From Gaiellasilicea sp963850995 (GTDB lineage: Bacteria > Actinomycetota > Thermoleophilia > Gaiellales > Gaiellaceae), in NCBI GenBank assembly GCA_963850995.1, contig CAWKNQ010000004.1, positions 682,001 to 746,000 on the forward strand: a stretch of DNA of 64,000 nucleotides, given 5' to 3'. Shown here piece by piece: positions 53,279 through 61,838 of the stretch. Both the position numbers and the translations under genes were made by a program. The notes below the pieces were generated by a model that saw only the letters and a program-made list of their open reading frames with translations, was not told the DNA's origin and made no database searches. The first letter of the stretch is position 1, and the number at the start of each line of letters is the position of its first letter.

Positions 53279-54282
53279 CCGGCCAGTCGCTCGTTGAGCA
53301 GGCGCGCGACCGGCCAGGCACCGCGCGTCGTGTTCGAAAGCACCGTGTACGTGAGTGTCGCCCGCGGGTCGTGGACGCTGTAGCAAGAGGCGCCGGCATC
53401 GCCGCCGATCACCAGCACCGCATCGGTCGACGCATGCAGCCAGAAGCCGAGCCCGTAGCGCATCGACTCCTCCGGCACGTCGCTGCGCGGCCGCACCATC
53501 TCGCCGACCCAGTCGGGCGAGACGATCCGGCCGGCGAAGAAGGCGCCCCAGAGCCGGCCGACGTCCGCCGCGGTCGTGTAGATGCCGCCGTCGCCGCTAC
53601 CGCGGACGGGCAGGTGGAAGACATTGCTGCGCGACGCGCCGTCGAGATCGAGATAACCGACCGCGGTGCGCCCGGGTAGCTCGTCCGAGCGCAGAAACGC
53701 CGTGTCGTGCATTCCCGCCGGCTCGCAGACGCGCTCGCGCACGAGCTCGTGGAACGGCGTCCCGCTCACCCGCTCGGCGATCAGCGCCAGGACGACGTAG
53801 CCGCCGTTGCAGTACCCGAAACGCTCGTCGGGCGCGAACTTGGTGGGATGTCCATCGAGCACGGGAAGGTAGTCCTCCGTGCTCGCGAGCTCGTGCACGG
53901 GAACCGGCATCACGTAGTCGTTCAGGTCGTGCTCGACCTCCTCGTCGAAGTAGTCGCCGATCCCCGACCGGTGGGCGAGCAGCTGCTCGACGGTCACCGC
54001 GTCGTCGATCAGCGGCAGGTCGCCGCCGAGCACCGAGCGTGCGGTCGTCGCCGGCTCGAGCCGGCCCTCCTCGATCAGCCTGACGACGGCGAGCGCGGTG
54101 AGGCTCTTCGTCCCGCTCGCGGTCCCGAAGCGGGTGTCGAGCTCATTCGGGATCTCGTAGCCGCGATGTGCGAGCCCGAACGCCTTCGCAAGCTCGACCG
54201 CGTCACCGCGATCGACACGGACGACGCCCGAGAACGCGGTCTCCGCCGCGAGTGCATCGACATCGGCTTCCAGAGCGGACAC
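53275..54282 (-). CDS. serine hydrolase, class C beta-lactamase-related
   Basis: 335 residues from GTG 54282, chosen because TAGCGT lies 7 bases upstream on its strand; upstream in-frame sequence overlaps the cupin gene. Catalytic motifs: SxxK in TASGTKSLTALAV, YxN in DERFGYCNGGYVVLAL, and a late histidine motif VIGGDAGASCYS in place of the usual KTG/HxG. Other text: VEQLLAHRSGIGDYF, GTPFHELVRERVCEPAGMHDTAF, YTTAADVGRLWGAFF. No signal peptide, so it is probably cytosolic. The family includes DD-peptidases, esterases and peptidases; it is not evidence of antibiotic resistance. Confidence 0.9.
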   Translation of the reverse strand: MSALEADVDALAAETAFSGVVRVDRGDAVELAKAFGLAHRGYEIPNELDTRFGTASGTKSLTALAVVRLIEEGRLEPATTARSVLGGDLPLIDDAVTVEQLLAHRSGIGDYFDEEVEHDLNDYVMPVPVHELASTEDYLPVLDGHPTKFAPDERFGYCNGGYVVLALIAERVSGTPFHELVRERVCEPAGMHDTAFLRSDELPGRTAVGYLDLDGASRSNVFHLPVRGSGDGGIYTTAADVGRLWGAFFAGRIVSPDWVGEMVRPRSDVPEESMRYGLGFWLHASTDAVLVIGGDAGASCYSVHDPRATLTYTVLSNTTRGAWPVARLLNERLAG

Positions 54283-54289
54283 CGGCGAG

Positions 54290-54307
54290 ACGCTACCGGC
54301 GTAGGGT
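54290..54307. promoter_or_regulatory. divergent leaderless -10 elements
   Basis: Minus-strand TAGCGT (54290-54295) is 7 bases before GTG 54282; plus-strand TAGGGT (54302-54307) is 6 bases before ATG 54314. No Shine-Dalgarno on either side. Confidence 0.45.
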
Positions 54308-54313
54308 GTCGCG

Positions 54314-54889
54314 ATGGCGCGGCCTTCGCGTATTACGCTCTCGCATGTGATTCCCGAGTCGAGCCTCGAGCGGACGGAGCACGGCCTGGTGCCGAAGGGT
54401 GAGGGCTGGTTCGTGCTCAACGCGCGCGAGGCGGCCTGGCGTCACGGAGAGGACAGGCCGGCGATCTGCGACTTCGAGGGGGAGCCGGAGTTCGCGCAGC
54501 TCGGGATCCACGTCAGCGTCCTCGAGCCGGGCCAGCCGCTGGCGATGTACCACTGGGAGGCCGACCAGGAGGACTTCCTCGTGCTCTCGGGTGAGGCGGT
54601 GCTGATCATCGAGGGCGAGGAGCGCCCGCTACGCGCCTGGGACTTCGTCCACTGCCCGCCGGAGACGAAGCACACGATCGTCGGCGCCGGTGAAGGGCCG
54701 TCCCTCGTGCTCGCGGTCGGGGCGCGCGACCGCTCGACCGGGCCAGGGTGGGGCGGCTACACGGTCGACGAGGTCGCTCTGCGTCACGGTGCCGGCGTCG
54801 AGGAGGAGACGACGGAGCCGATGCAGGCCTACGCACGCTTCGCGCAGCGCACGCCGGCCCGCTACCGCGAGGACTGGCTTCCCGAGTAG
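54314..54889 (+). CDS. cupin domain protein
   Basis: 191 residues. Single cupin barrel with the metal-type motif pattern: HVSVLEPGQPLAMYHWEADQEDFLVLSGEAVLIIEGEERPLRAWDFVHCPPETKHTIVGAG. Histidine and glutamate positions are consistent with metal binding (YHW..DQED, HCPPETKH). N-terminal strand-rich part HVIPESSLERTEHGLVPKGEGWFVLNA. Could be an enzyme or a small-molecule sensor; no partner in the neighbourhood suggests which. Faces the serine hydrolase across a 31-base gap with two leaderless promoters. Confidence 0.85.
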   Translation: MARPSRITLSHVIPESSLERTEHGLVPKGEGWFVLNAREAAWRHGEDRPAICDFEGEPEFAQLGIHVSVLEPGQPLAMYHWEADQEDFLVLSGEAVLIIEGEERPLRAWDFVHCPPETKHTIVGAGEGPSLVLAVGARDRSTGPGWGGYTVDEVALRHGAGVEEETTEPMQAYARFAQRTPARYREDWLPE

Positions 54890-54893
54890 CCGG

Positions 54894-56184
54894 CTACGCC
54901 GGCGCGGAGAGGATCATCCCGGCGGCGACGGTGTCGTTCGACGACTCGTCGATCAGGATGAACGCGCCCGTGGCGCGGTTCTCGGCGTAGGAGTCGACCG
55001 CAAGCGGCTCGGACAGACGCAGCCTCACGCGGGCGATGTCGTTCAGCTCCAGCCGCTCCGGGCCGGGTTGGTCCTCGAGCGAGTGGATGTCGACGACCGA
55101 GACCAGCTCGTCGACGATCGCACGCACTGTCCGCGTTGTGTGCTTGATCACGAGCTTGGTCCGCGGCTCGAGCGGCTTCTCCGCCATCCAGCAAATCGTC
55201 GCCTCGAGCTCGCGCGCGACGGTCGGTGCCTCCTCGGGATCGGCGAGCATGTCGCCGCGGGAGACGTCGAGGTCGTCGGCGAGGCGGATCGTCACCGACA
55301 TTCCGGGCACAGCACGGTCCGGCTCGACCGCCGTCACGGTCGTTCTGCCGCCCCGACGGGAGCACGACGACGTCGTCGCCCGCCCGCCACACCCCGCCGG
55401 CGACCCGGCCGGCGTAGCCGCGGTAGTCGTGGTGCTCGTCCGAGATCGGCCGGATCACCCACTGGACCGGGAAGCGACGATGCTCGAGGTCGCGGTCGCC
55501 GGCGATCTCCACCGTCTCCAGGTGCTCGAGCAGCGTCGGCCCCTCGTACCAGGGCATCCCCTCGCCGCGCTCGACGACGTTGTCGCCGCGCAGGGCCGAC
55601 ATCGGGATCACGCGCACGTCGCGCAGGCCGAGCCGCTCGCTCGTCTCGCGCAGCTCCGCCTCGATCTCGCGAAAGCGCTCCTCCGAGAAGCCGGCGAGAT
55701 CCATCTTGTTCACGGCGACGGCGACGTGGGGGATGCCGAGGATCGCGGCGATGTAGGCGTGCCGTCGCGTCTGCTCGATCACGCCCTTGCGCGCATCGAC
55801 GAGGATGATCGCGACGTCGGCCGTCGACGCGCCCGTGACCATGTTGCGCGTGTACTGGACGTGGCCCGGCGCGTCGGCGAGCTGGAAGCGGCGGCGCGGC
55901 GTCACGAACGAGCGGTAGGCGACGTCGATCGTGATCCCCTGCTCCCGCTCGGCGCGGAGGCCGTCCGTCAGCAGCGCGAGGTTGACGTAGCCGTCCCCGC
56001 GGCGCTTCGAGGTCTCCTCGATGTGCTCGAGCTGGTCGACCAGGATCTGCTTCGTGTCGTAGAGCAGCCGCCCGATCAGAGTCGACTTGCCGTCGTCGAC
56101 CGAGCCAGCGGTGACGAGGCGGACGAGCTCGGTCGCCATTAGCTCCGAAGGAGCCGTCAGCCAATAGCCATCCTTGACCGGCAT
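54894..56184 (-). CDS. cysN: sulfate adenylyltransferase subunit 1, frameshifted near 55352
   Basis: GTPase subunit that drives sulfate activation to adenosine 5'-phosphosulfate. About 429 residues. G-domain motifs: GSVDDGKSTLIGRLLYD, the switch DAPGHVQYTRNMVTGAS, NKMDLAGF, and MSALRGDNVV. The frame breaks near 55351-55354, a CCCC run on the plus strand: dropping one base gives PSGGRTTVTAVEPDRAVPGMSV and continues to the C-terminal beta-barrel ending AGMILSAPA. Very likely a sequence error. ATG (56184) overlaps the fused upstream gene by 4 bases. There is no C-terminal APS kinase (CysC) domain. Confidence 0.9.
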
Positions 56185-57773
56185 CAGAAGTACCCCACGC
56201 GCTTCCTGTCCTCCATCGCGGCCTCGCTGGTGCGGTCGTCGGCGCGGGTCTCGCCGCGCTCGGTCACCCGCGTCGCGGCGATCTCGGCCACGACCTGCTC
56301 GAGGGTCGCCGCCTCCGACGCGACCGCGCCGGTGCAGCTCATGTCGCCGACCGTACGGAAGCGAACGGAGAGGCTGAACGGCTCCTCGCCGTCTACTCGC
56401 TCGACGAAGTCGCTGGCTGCATAGAGCATCCCGTCGCGCCGGAACACCTCCCGCTCGTGGGCGAAGTAGATCGGCGGCAGCTCGAGCTCCTCACGGGCGA
56501 TGTACTGCCAGACGTCGAGCTCGGTCCAGTTGGAGATCGGGAAGACGCGCACGTGCTCGCCGCGGCGAACGCGCGCGTTGTAGAGGTTCCACAGCTCCGG
56601 GCGTTGCACGCGCGGGTTCCACTGGCCGAAGTCGTCGCGGAAGCTGAAGATCCGCTCCTTCGCGCGGGCGCGCTCCTCGTCGCGGCGTGCGCCGCCGATG
56701 GCTGCGTCGAAGCGGTGCTCCTCGATCGCGTCCAGGAGCGTCACCGTCTGGAGCTGGTTGCGCGAGGCGCGCGGCCCGGTTTCCTCGACGACGCGGCCCT
56801 TGTCGATCGACTCCTGCACCGAGGCGACGAGCAGCGTCTCGCCGAGCTCTGCGACGCGCCGGTCGCGGAACTCGATCACCTCGGGGAAGTTGTGGCCGGT
56901 GTCGACGTGCATGACCGGGAACGGGAACTTGCCGGGGCGGAACGCCTTCTCCGCCAGCCGCAGGAGCACGATCGAGTCCTTCCCGCCCGAAAAGAGGAGC
57001 ACCGGCCGCTCGAGCTCGGCAGCGAGCTCGCGCATGATGTGGATCGCCTCCGCCTCGAGCTCGTCGAGGTGGGAGAGGTGGACGGGTGCCTCGATCACAT
57101 CGTGCAGGCCGCACTCGGTTCGGTCGCTGTCGGCCCAGCGGCCCTCGCGGCCGGCGCCGGGAATCGTCGAGTGGGTGTCACCGATCGATGCGTAGCCGCG
57201 GTCGTGCAACGCGTTGTAGGGGAGCCCGCGCTCCCGGATGTACGCCCAGCAGGCGTCGTCGCTCCAGTCGGCGAGCGGGCTCGCCTTCCACAGCTCGTGC
57301 GCGGCGTCCCAGCCGAGCTTCGGCGCTTCCGCGCGTGTCGGCGACTGGTCACGGCGGACGCCGGTGATCCAGCAGTCGAGGTCTCCGAGCGCGCGGACGA
57401 GCGGCTCGACCTTGGCGACCGCGAGGTACAGGTCGGGCTTGCGCTCCCAGAGCTTCTCGCCGTGCGTCGCCTCGAGCTCCTCGGCGCTCGGGCCCTCGAA
57501 CACCTCGACCTTCGTGTCGTACCGTTGCTCGACCTCGCGCCAGAGCTCGTACGTCTCCGGAAAGAGGTAGTGGGTGTCGATCGCGAAGACCCGCGCCTTC
57601 GGCTCGATGCGGAAGAGCAGGTCGAGCAGCACGCTCTCCTCCTTCTGGAAGGAGCAGGCGAGCGAGAGGCGCTCGCCGAAGCGCTCGACCAGCTCGCCGA
57701 CCAGCTGCTCGGCAGAGAGCTCCTCGGAGCGGGCGGCGAGTGCGGCGACGTCGTGGTGAGAGGCCGTCGTCAT
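56184..57773 (-). CDS. fused PAPS reductase (CysH)-sulfate adenylyltransferase subunit 2 (CysD)
   Basis: 529 residues in one uninterrupted frame. Residues about 1-225 are CysH: LACSFQKEESVLLDLLFRIEPKARVFAIDTHYLFPETYELW, DCWITGVRRDQSPTR, SIGDTHSTIPGAGREGRW and TECGLH with the catalytic cysteine; the CC and CxxC cluster of APS reductases is absent, so it is PAPS-type. From about residue 232 a full CysD: LSHLDELEAEAIHIMREL, PVLLFSGGKDSIVLLRL, VMHVDTGHNFPEVIEFRD, GGARRDEERARAKERIFSFRD, ELDVWQYIAREELELPPIYFAH and SVRFRTVGDMSCTGA. ATG 57773 has TACGAT 8 bases upstream. The fusion unites reduction and activation in one chain. Confidence 0.92.
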   Translation of the reverse strand: MTTASHHDVAALAARSEELSAEQLVGELVERFGERLSLACSFQKEESVLLDLLFRIEPKARVFAIDTHYLFPETYELWREVEQRYDTKVEVFEGPSAEELEATHGEKLWERKPDLYLAVAKVEPLVRALGDLDCWITGVRRDQSPTRAEAPKLGWDAAHELWKASPLADWSDDACWAYIRERGLPYNALHDRGYASIGDTHSTIPGAGREGRWADSDRTECGLHDVIEAPVHLSHLDELEAEAIHIMRELAAELERPVLLFSGGKDSIVLLRLAEKAFRPGKFPFPVMHVDTGHNFPEVIEFRDRRVAELGETLLVASVQESIDKGRVVEETGPRASRNQLQTVTLLDAIEEHRFDAAIGGARRDEERARAKERIFSFRDDFGQWNPRVQRPELWNLYNARVRRGEHVRVFPISNWTELDVWQYIAREELELPPIYFAHEREVFRRDGMLYAASDFVERVDGEEPFSLSVRFRTVGDMSCTGAVASEAATLEQVVAEIAATRVTERGETRADDRTSEAAMEDRKRVGYF

Positions 57774-57781
57774 CGGCTCGG

Positions 57782-57818
57782 ATCGTACCAGCGCACAGCG
57801 TGGTTGTATAACTGGTAC
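57782..57818. promoter_or_regulatory. divergent sulfur-gene control region with 7-base inverted repeat
   Basis: Perfect arms GTACCAG (57785-57791) and CTGGTAC (57812-57818) with a 20-base spacer. TACGAT on the minus strand (57782-57787) is 8 bases before the cysHD ATG. On the plus side AGGGAG near 57848 serves the sulfate-binding gene. The symmetric arms between oppositely reading sulfate genes look like an operator for a dimeric regulator; no CysB- or CymR-like gene is in the window. Confidence 0.45.
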
Positions 57819-57862
57819 TAATCGCAGGAATAACATCTACGAGATTAGGGAGAACACTGTCC

Positions 57863-58864
57863 ATGCGCTCACTCGTCTGCTCGCTCCTCCTCGCCGGCCT
57901 CGTTCTCGGAGGCTGTGGCGGCTCCTCCTCCGATGGCTCGGCGCCCGAAGGTGTCAGCGGTGGCAACGTTCGTCTCGTGGCCTATTCGACGCCGCGAGAG
58001 GCGTACGCGAAGCTGATCGACGCCTTCAAGTCCACCGACGAGGGCGCAGGGGTCGAGTTCGACCAGTCGTACGGCAGCTCGGGCGAGCAGAGCCGCGCCG
58101 TCGAGGCCGGGCTCGCCGCCGACGTGGTCGCTTTCTCGCTCGCGCCCGACATGACCCGGCTTGTCGAAGCGGGCGTCGTGGCTCCCGACTGGGAGTACGG
58201 CGAGAACAAGGGCATGGTCACCGACTCGGTCGTCGTCTTCATGGTCCGCGAGGGCAACCCGAAGGGGATCCGCACCTGGGACGACCTGCTGCAGGAGGGC
58301 GTCGAGGTGGTGACGCCGAACCCGTTCACCTCCGGCGGCGCCCGCTGGAACGTCATGGCCGGCTACGGCGCGCAGCTCGAGCAAGGCAAGAGCGAGGAGG
58401 AGGCGCGCGCGTACCTGCGCGAGCTCTTCGGCAACGTGGTCGTGCAGGACAAGAGCGCCCGCGAGTCGCTGACGACCTTCGCCGCCGGCAAAGGCGACGT
58501 CCTACTGGCCTATGAGAACGAGGCCATCTTCTCCCAGCGCCAGGGCCAGCCGTTCGAGTATCTCGTCCCGGACGAGACGATCCTGATCGAGAACCCGGTT
58601 GCGGCGACGAACGACGCGTCCCCGGCGGGCCGCGACTTCGTCGAGTTCCTGGTCACGGACGAGGCGCAGAAGATCTTCGGCGAGGAGGGGTACCGGCCCG
58701 TCTCGAAGGCTGTGCTCGACACGTTCGATTACCCGACACCGCCCAACCTCTTCACGATCGAGGATCTTGGCGGCTGGAAGAGCGTGCAGACGGCGTTCTT
58801 CGACCGCGAGACGGGTTACATGGCCGAGGTGCAGCGCGAGGTCGGGGCGTCGATCGGCGACTAG
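57863..58864 (+). CDS. sulfate ABC transporter substrate-binding lipoprotein
   Basis: 333 residues. Lipobox LLLAGLVLGGC predicts a lipoprotein. Sulfate-binding family text: VRLVAYSTPREAYAKLIDAFKSTDEGAGVEFDQSYGSSGEQSRAVEAGLAADVVAFSL (in part), GMVTDSVVVFMVREGNPKGIRTWDDL, VEVVTPNPFTSGGARWNVMAGYG, DVLLAYENEAIFSQ, RPVSKAVLD. SD AGGGAG is 9-10 bases upstream of ATG. Permease and ATPase genes (cysTWA) are not adjacent, so this binding protein must work with a transporter encoded elsewhere. Divergent from the fused CysH-CysD gene, forming one sulfur regulon. Confidence 0.92.
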   Translation: MRSLVCSLLLAGLVLGGCGGSSSDGSAPEGVSGGNVRLVAYSTPREAYAKLIDAFKSTDEGAGVEFDQSYGSSGEQSRAVEAGLAADVVAFSLAPDMTRLVEAGVVAPDWEYGENKGMVTDSVVVFMVREGNPKGIRTWDDLLQEGVEVVTPNPFTSGGARWNVMAGYGAQLEQGKSEEEARAYLRELFGNVVVQDKSARESLTTFAAGKGDVLLAYENEAIFSQRQGQPFEYLVPDETILIENPVAATNDASPAGRDFVEFLVTDEAQKIFGEEGYRPVSKAVLDTFDYPTPPNLFTIEDLGGWKSVQTAFFDRETGYMAEVQREVGASIGD

Positions 58865-59355
58865 AGCGAACGCGAGCTCGGCGCCGGCTGCGGTGGAAGT
58901 GGACAGGAGACGAACCTCCTGCCCGTGAGCCGGTAGCCGAGCTTGTACGCCTCGCAGCCGACGCACAGGCCGGTCGCAGCGGCGAGCAGCGCGAGCGCAG
59001 CGACGAGCGCTCCGAGCGCGGTGCCGAGCCCGTCCGCGCCGGCGACGAACGCGACGCTCGCGGCGGTGAGGAAGACGACGCCGACGAGGTTCGCGAACCG
59101 CGGCGGCCGTGCGTCCTCGAGCGGCCCCTCCCCGAAGCGCGGCTGCACGAGCTCGAAGTAGGCGAGGCAGGGCAAGCAGTAGCGGCGGCCCAGCATCAGC
59201 CCGACGACGAGCTGCGCCGCGAGCAGAGCGAGGAGCCACCAGGGACCGGTAGTGACCGCGAGCAGCGCGAGCACGCCGACGACCGCCTGGTTGAAGCGCG
59301 GCGCCCGCGCGTCGATCACCGTCGTCTCCCGATAAGGATCCGCAATGCGCTGCAT
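58861..59355 (-). CDS. DUF4395 family membrane protein
   Basis: 164 residues. VIDARAPRFNQAVVGVLALLAVTTGPWWLLALLAAQLVVGLML, RRYCLPCLAYFELVQPRFG, and a second half LVGVVFLTAASVAFVAG, LGALVAALALLAAATGLCVGCEAYKLGYRL. Membrane helices and two conserved CxxC-type cysteine motifs (CLPC, CVGC) match DUF4395, a family often next to rhodanese/sulfur-relay or thioredoxin-like proteins and proposed to work in membrane sulfur or redox chemistry; its role is unknown. ATG 59355 has TACCGT 6 bases upstream on its strand. Overlaps the sulfate-binding gene by 4 bases, tail to tail. Confidence 0.85.
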   Translation of the reverse strand: MQRIADPYRETTVIDARAPRFNQAVVGVLALLAVTTGPWWLLALLAAQLVVGLMLGRRYCLPCLAYFELVQPRFGEGPLEDARPPRFANLVGVVFLTAASVAFVAGADGLGTALGALVAALALLAAATGLCVGCEAYKLGYRLTGRRFVSCPLPPQPAPSSRSL

Positions 59356-59361
59356 ATGCCG

Positions 59362-59437
59362 ACGGTAGCCGAGCGGCTCGAGCCTGCGCCGGGGCGCGTC
59401 GGGCCGACTCCGGGACGCGCAGCGGCGTCACTAGAAT
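59362..59437. promoter_or_regulatory. divergent leaderless -10 elements
   Basis: Minus-strand TACCGT (59362-59367) is 6 bases before the DUF4395 ATG; plus-strand TAGAAT (59432-59437) is 9 bases before the TTG at 59447. The 91-base gap between the two genes shows no other clear structure. Confidence 0.4.
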
Positions 59438-59446
59438 CACCACGCC

Positions 59447-60384
59447 TTGGCCCGGATCGCCTCGACCGCGCTCGTGGTTGCACTCCTCGCGGCCACCGCC
59501 GCGGCCTTCGTGCTCACCCAGGGCCTGAAGTCGCAGCCGAGCCCGATTCTCGGAACGCAGGTCGCCGACGTCTTCTCGCCCGTCTGCGCCTGCGACACGG
59601 AGACGGCCGAGATCGCGTTCCGGCTGCGCGAAGGCGATCGCCTCGACGTCGGGATCGTTGACAGCGGCGACAACGTCGTGCGGACGATCGAACGACGGGC
59701 GGGAGTATCCCGGCCGGCCGGGTCGAGATCGACTGGGACGGTCGCGACGACGCGGGCGAGGTCCTGCCGGAGGGCCGTTATCGGCCGCGGATCCGTCTGC
59801 GCGAGGAGCGGCAGACGATCGTGCTGCCGAACCCGATCCGGGTCGACGTCACACCGCCTGCGATCACGTCCTCCGTCGCCGGGCCGCTCGTGATCTCCCC
59901 CGACGGCGACCGGCGGCGGGACAGCGTCGCCGTCCGCTACCGGATCGACGAGCCTGCGAAAGGGCTCCTCTACGTGGACGGGATCAAGCGCGTCGAGACC
60001 CGGTTCCCGCGCGAGGAGGACTCGCTCAGGTGGTACGGGCGCGTCGACGGCGAGCCGGTGGAGCAGGGGACGTACGCGCTGGCGTTGCGCGCCCGCGACC
60101 CGGCCGGGAACGTCGGCAACGTCGTCCGGTTCCCTGCGCTCGTCGTCCGCTTCGTCGCGCTCGGCCGCGACCAGATCGACGCCGTCGCCGGACGCCGCTT
60201 CGCCGTCCGGGTCTCGTCCGACGCACGGAGGGTGCGCTGGACGCTGGGCAAACGCGGCGGCGTCGCCGCTCCGGGGACTCTGCGCATCCGCGCGCCGCTG
60301 CAGAAGGGCCGCTACACGCTGACGGTCACCGCGAACGGGCACGCGGCCCGCGCAGCCGTGTTCGTCCGGGAGCCGGTGCGCTGA
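59447..60384 (+). CDS. exported FlgD/Ig-like domain protein, frameshifted near 59704
   Basis: About 312 residues when joined. N-terminal hydrophobic anchor or leader ASTALVVALLAATAAAFVLT, then ADVFSPVCACDTETAEIAF and RLDVGIVDSGDNVVRTI. At about 59700-59706 the frame changes (one missing base, or two extra) and continues PAGRVEIDWDGRDDAGEVLPEGRY, a FlgD-like motif, then PLVISPDGDRRRDSVAVRYRI and repeated beta strands LALRARDPAGNVGN. The ISPDGD-type calcium-like loop is shared with the glycosidase C-terminal domain at about 14860. Placed before O-antigen ligase and a deacetylase, it may be a surface-attached glycan-linked protein. Confidence 0.65.
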
Positions 60385-60410
60385 GCGAGCTCGCCCGCCT
60401 CGCCGGCCCG

Positions 60411-61838
60411 GTGGCGTGCGCCGGCCTCGCGCTGCTCTTTCTCGCGACCCGGCGCGAGCTCCGCCTCGCCGGCCTCGTCGCCTGGTCGCTCGGCTCGGCA
60501 GCGCTCGGCCTCTACCTCGCCCCGGCCGGTCGCGAGGCCGAGCTCGCGGCAGCCGGCGTCGCCGGTCTCGCGCTCGCCGTTGCGGGCGCGGCGGTTCTGC
60601 TTCGCTGGCCGTGGACGCTCGCCTTCGCGACGCTTGCCTGCATCCCGATCCGTCTCCCGGTCGACGTCGGCGACGAGGACGCCAATCTGTTGCTGCCGCT
60701 CTACCTGGTGGTGGCGTCGTACGCCGTCGCGCTCGGCTGGCGGCTTCTCCGAGGCGACGAGCGGAGCCGCGAGCTCGGACCGGTGGCGATCCCGCTCGCC
60801 GTCGTCGTCGGCTGGACCGGCCTCGCGCTGCTCTGGACCGACGATCTCCGCGAAGGGTCGATCTTCCTCGCCGCCTTCGTGCTCCCGTTCGGGTTGCTCT
60901 CGCTCGGCTTCGCTCGCCTGCCCTGGCGCCGGCGTCCGCTGCTCGGGCTCTACGGCGCGCTTGCGGCGACCGCGCTTCTCTACGCCGGGGTCGGCCTCTA
61001 CCAGTGGGCGACGCGTGAGGTCTTCTGGAACCCGAAGCTGATCGTCGACAACGCCTACGCGCCGTTCTTCCGCGTCAACTCGGTCTTCTGGGACCCCTCG
61101 ATCTACGGCCGCTACCTCGTCGTCGCGATCCTGGCGACGCTCGCGCTCCTGCTGCTCGGCCTTCGCGGGGAGCTGGTCGTCGCCGCGATCGTCGCGATCG
61201 GCGTGATCTGGGCCGGTCTGCTCTTCTCGTTCTCACAGTCGAGCTTCGTCGCGCTCATCGCGGGGACGCTCGCGCTCGCGACGCTCGTCTGGCGCTGGCG
61301 GGCCGCCGCTGCCCTCGGGCTTCTCGCCGTCGTCCTCGTCTCGGTCGGCTTCGCGACGCCGCAGGTCCGGCACCGGCTGCTCGACGAGTCGAAGGCGGGC
61401 CTGGATGCCGCGACGAGCGGGCGGGCCGGCCTGGTCTCGAACGGGCTCCGGATCGCGGTCGACCATCCCGTCGCCGGTGTCGGCACCGGCAGCTTCAAGC
61501 AGGCGTTCGCCGAACGGACCGGGCTGCCCGGCCGGGAGCCGAAGAAGGCGGCGTCGCACTCGACTCCGGTGACGGTCGCGGCCGAGACGGGCATCCCCGG
61601 GCTCCTGCTGCTGGCCTGGCTCGGCGCGGCGGCGCTCCTGGCGGCATTCCGGGCGCGCGGCCCGTCGGATGCCGGTCGCCTCGGGGTCGTCGCGGGCCTT
61701 ACGCTTGGCGCGATCGCCGTGCACAGCCTCTTCTACAACGCGCTCTTCGAGGACCCGACTGTGTGGGCCCTGCTCGGCCTGGTCGCGCTCGCCGTTGCGC
61801 GCCAGGCGCGCGACCCGGCGGCGGAGCCCGCGCGGTGA
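60411..61838 (+). CDS. O-antigen ligase family membrane protein
   Basis: About 475 residues, 10-12 helices. Family features: a long periplasmic loop between helices in the second half with ATREVFWNPKLIVDNAYAPFFRVNSVFWDPSIYGRYL and a late VDHPVAGVGTGSFKQAF, the VGxGxG motif typical of Wzy/WaaL proteins, followed by HSTPVTVAAETGIPGLLLLAWLG. Transfers or polymerises lipid-linked glycan on the outer face. GTG 60411 is the first standard in-frame start after the previous gene; CTG 60381 overlapping the previous stop (CTGA) is an alternative that adds 10 residues. Cotranscribed with the PIG-L deacetylase. Confidence 0.85.
   Translation: MACAGLALLFLATRRELRLAGLVAWSLGSAALGLYLAPAGREAELAAAGVAGLALAVAGAAVLLRWPWTLAFATLACIPIRLPVDVGDEDANLLLPLYLVVASYAVALGWRLLRGDERSRELGPVAIPLAVVVGWTGLALLWTDDLREGSIFLAAFVLPFGLLSLGFARLPWRRRPLLGLYGALAATALLYAGVGLYQWATREVFWNPKLIVDNAYAPFFRVNSVFWDPSIYGRYLVVAILATLALLLLGLRGELVVAAIVAIGVIWAGLLFSFSQSSFVALIAGTLALATLVWRWRAAAALGLLAVVLVSVGFATPQVRHRLLDESKAGLDAATSGRAGLVSNGLRIAVDHPVAGVGTGSFKQAFAERTGLPGREPKKAASHSTPVTVAAETGIPGLLLLAWLGAAALLAAFRARGPSDAGRLGVVAGLTLGAIAVHSLFYNALFEDPTVWALLGLVALAVARQARDPAAEPAR

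Noticed and set aside
53275..54282. Beta-lactamase
   Set aside because: SxxK and YxN are present, but the third motif is atypical and there is no signal peptide; a generic serine hydrolase is the safer call.
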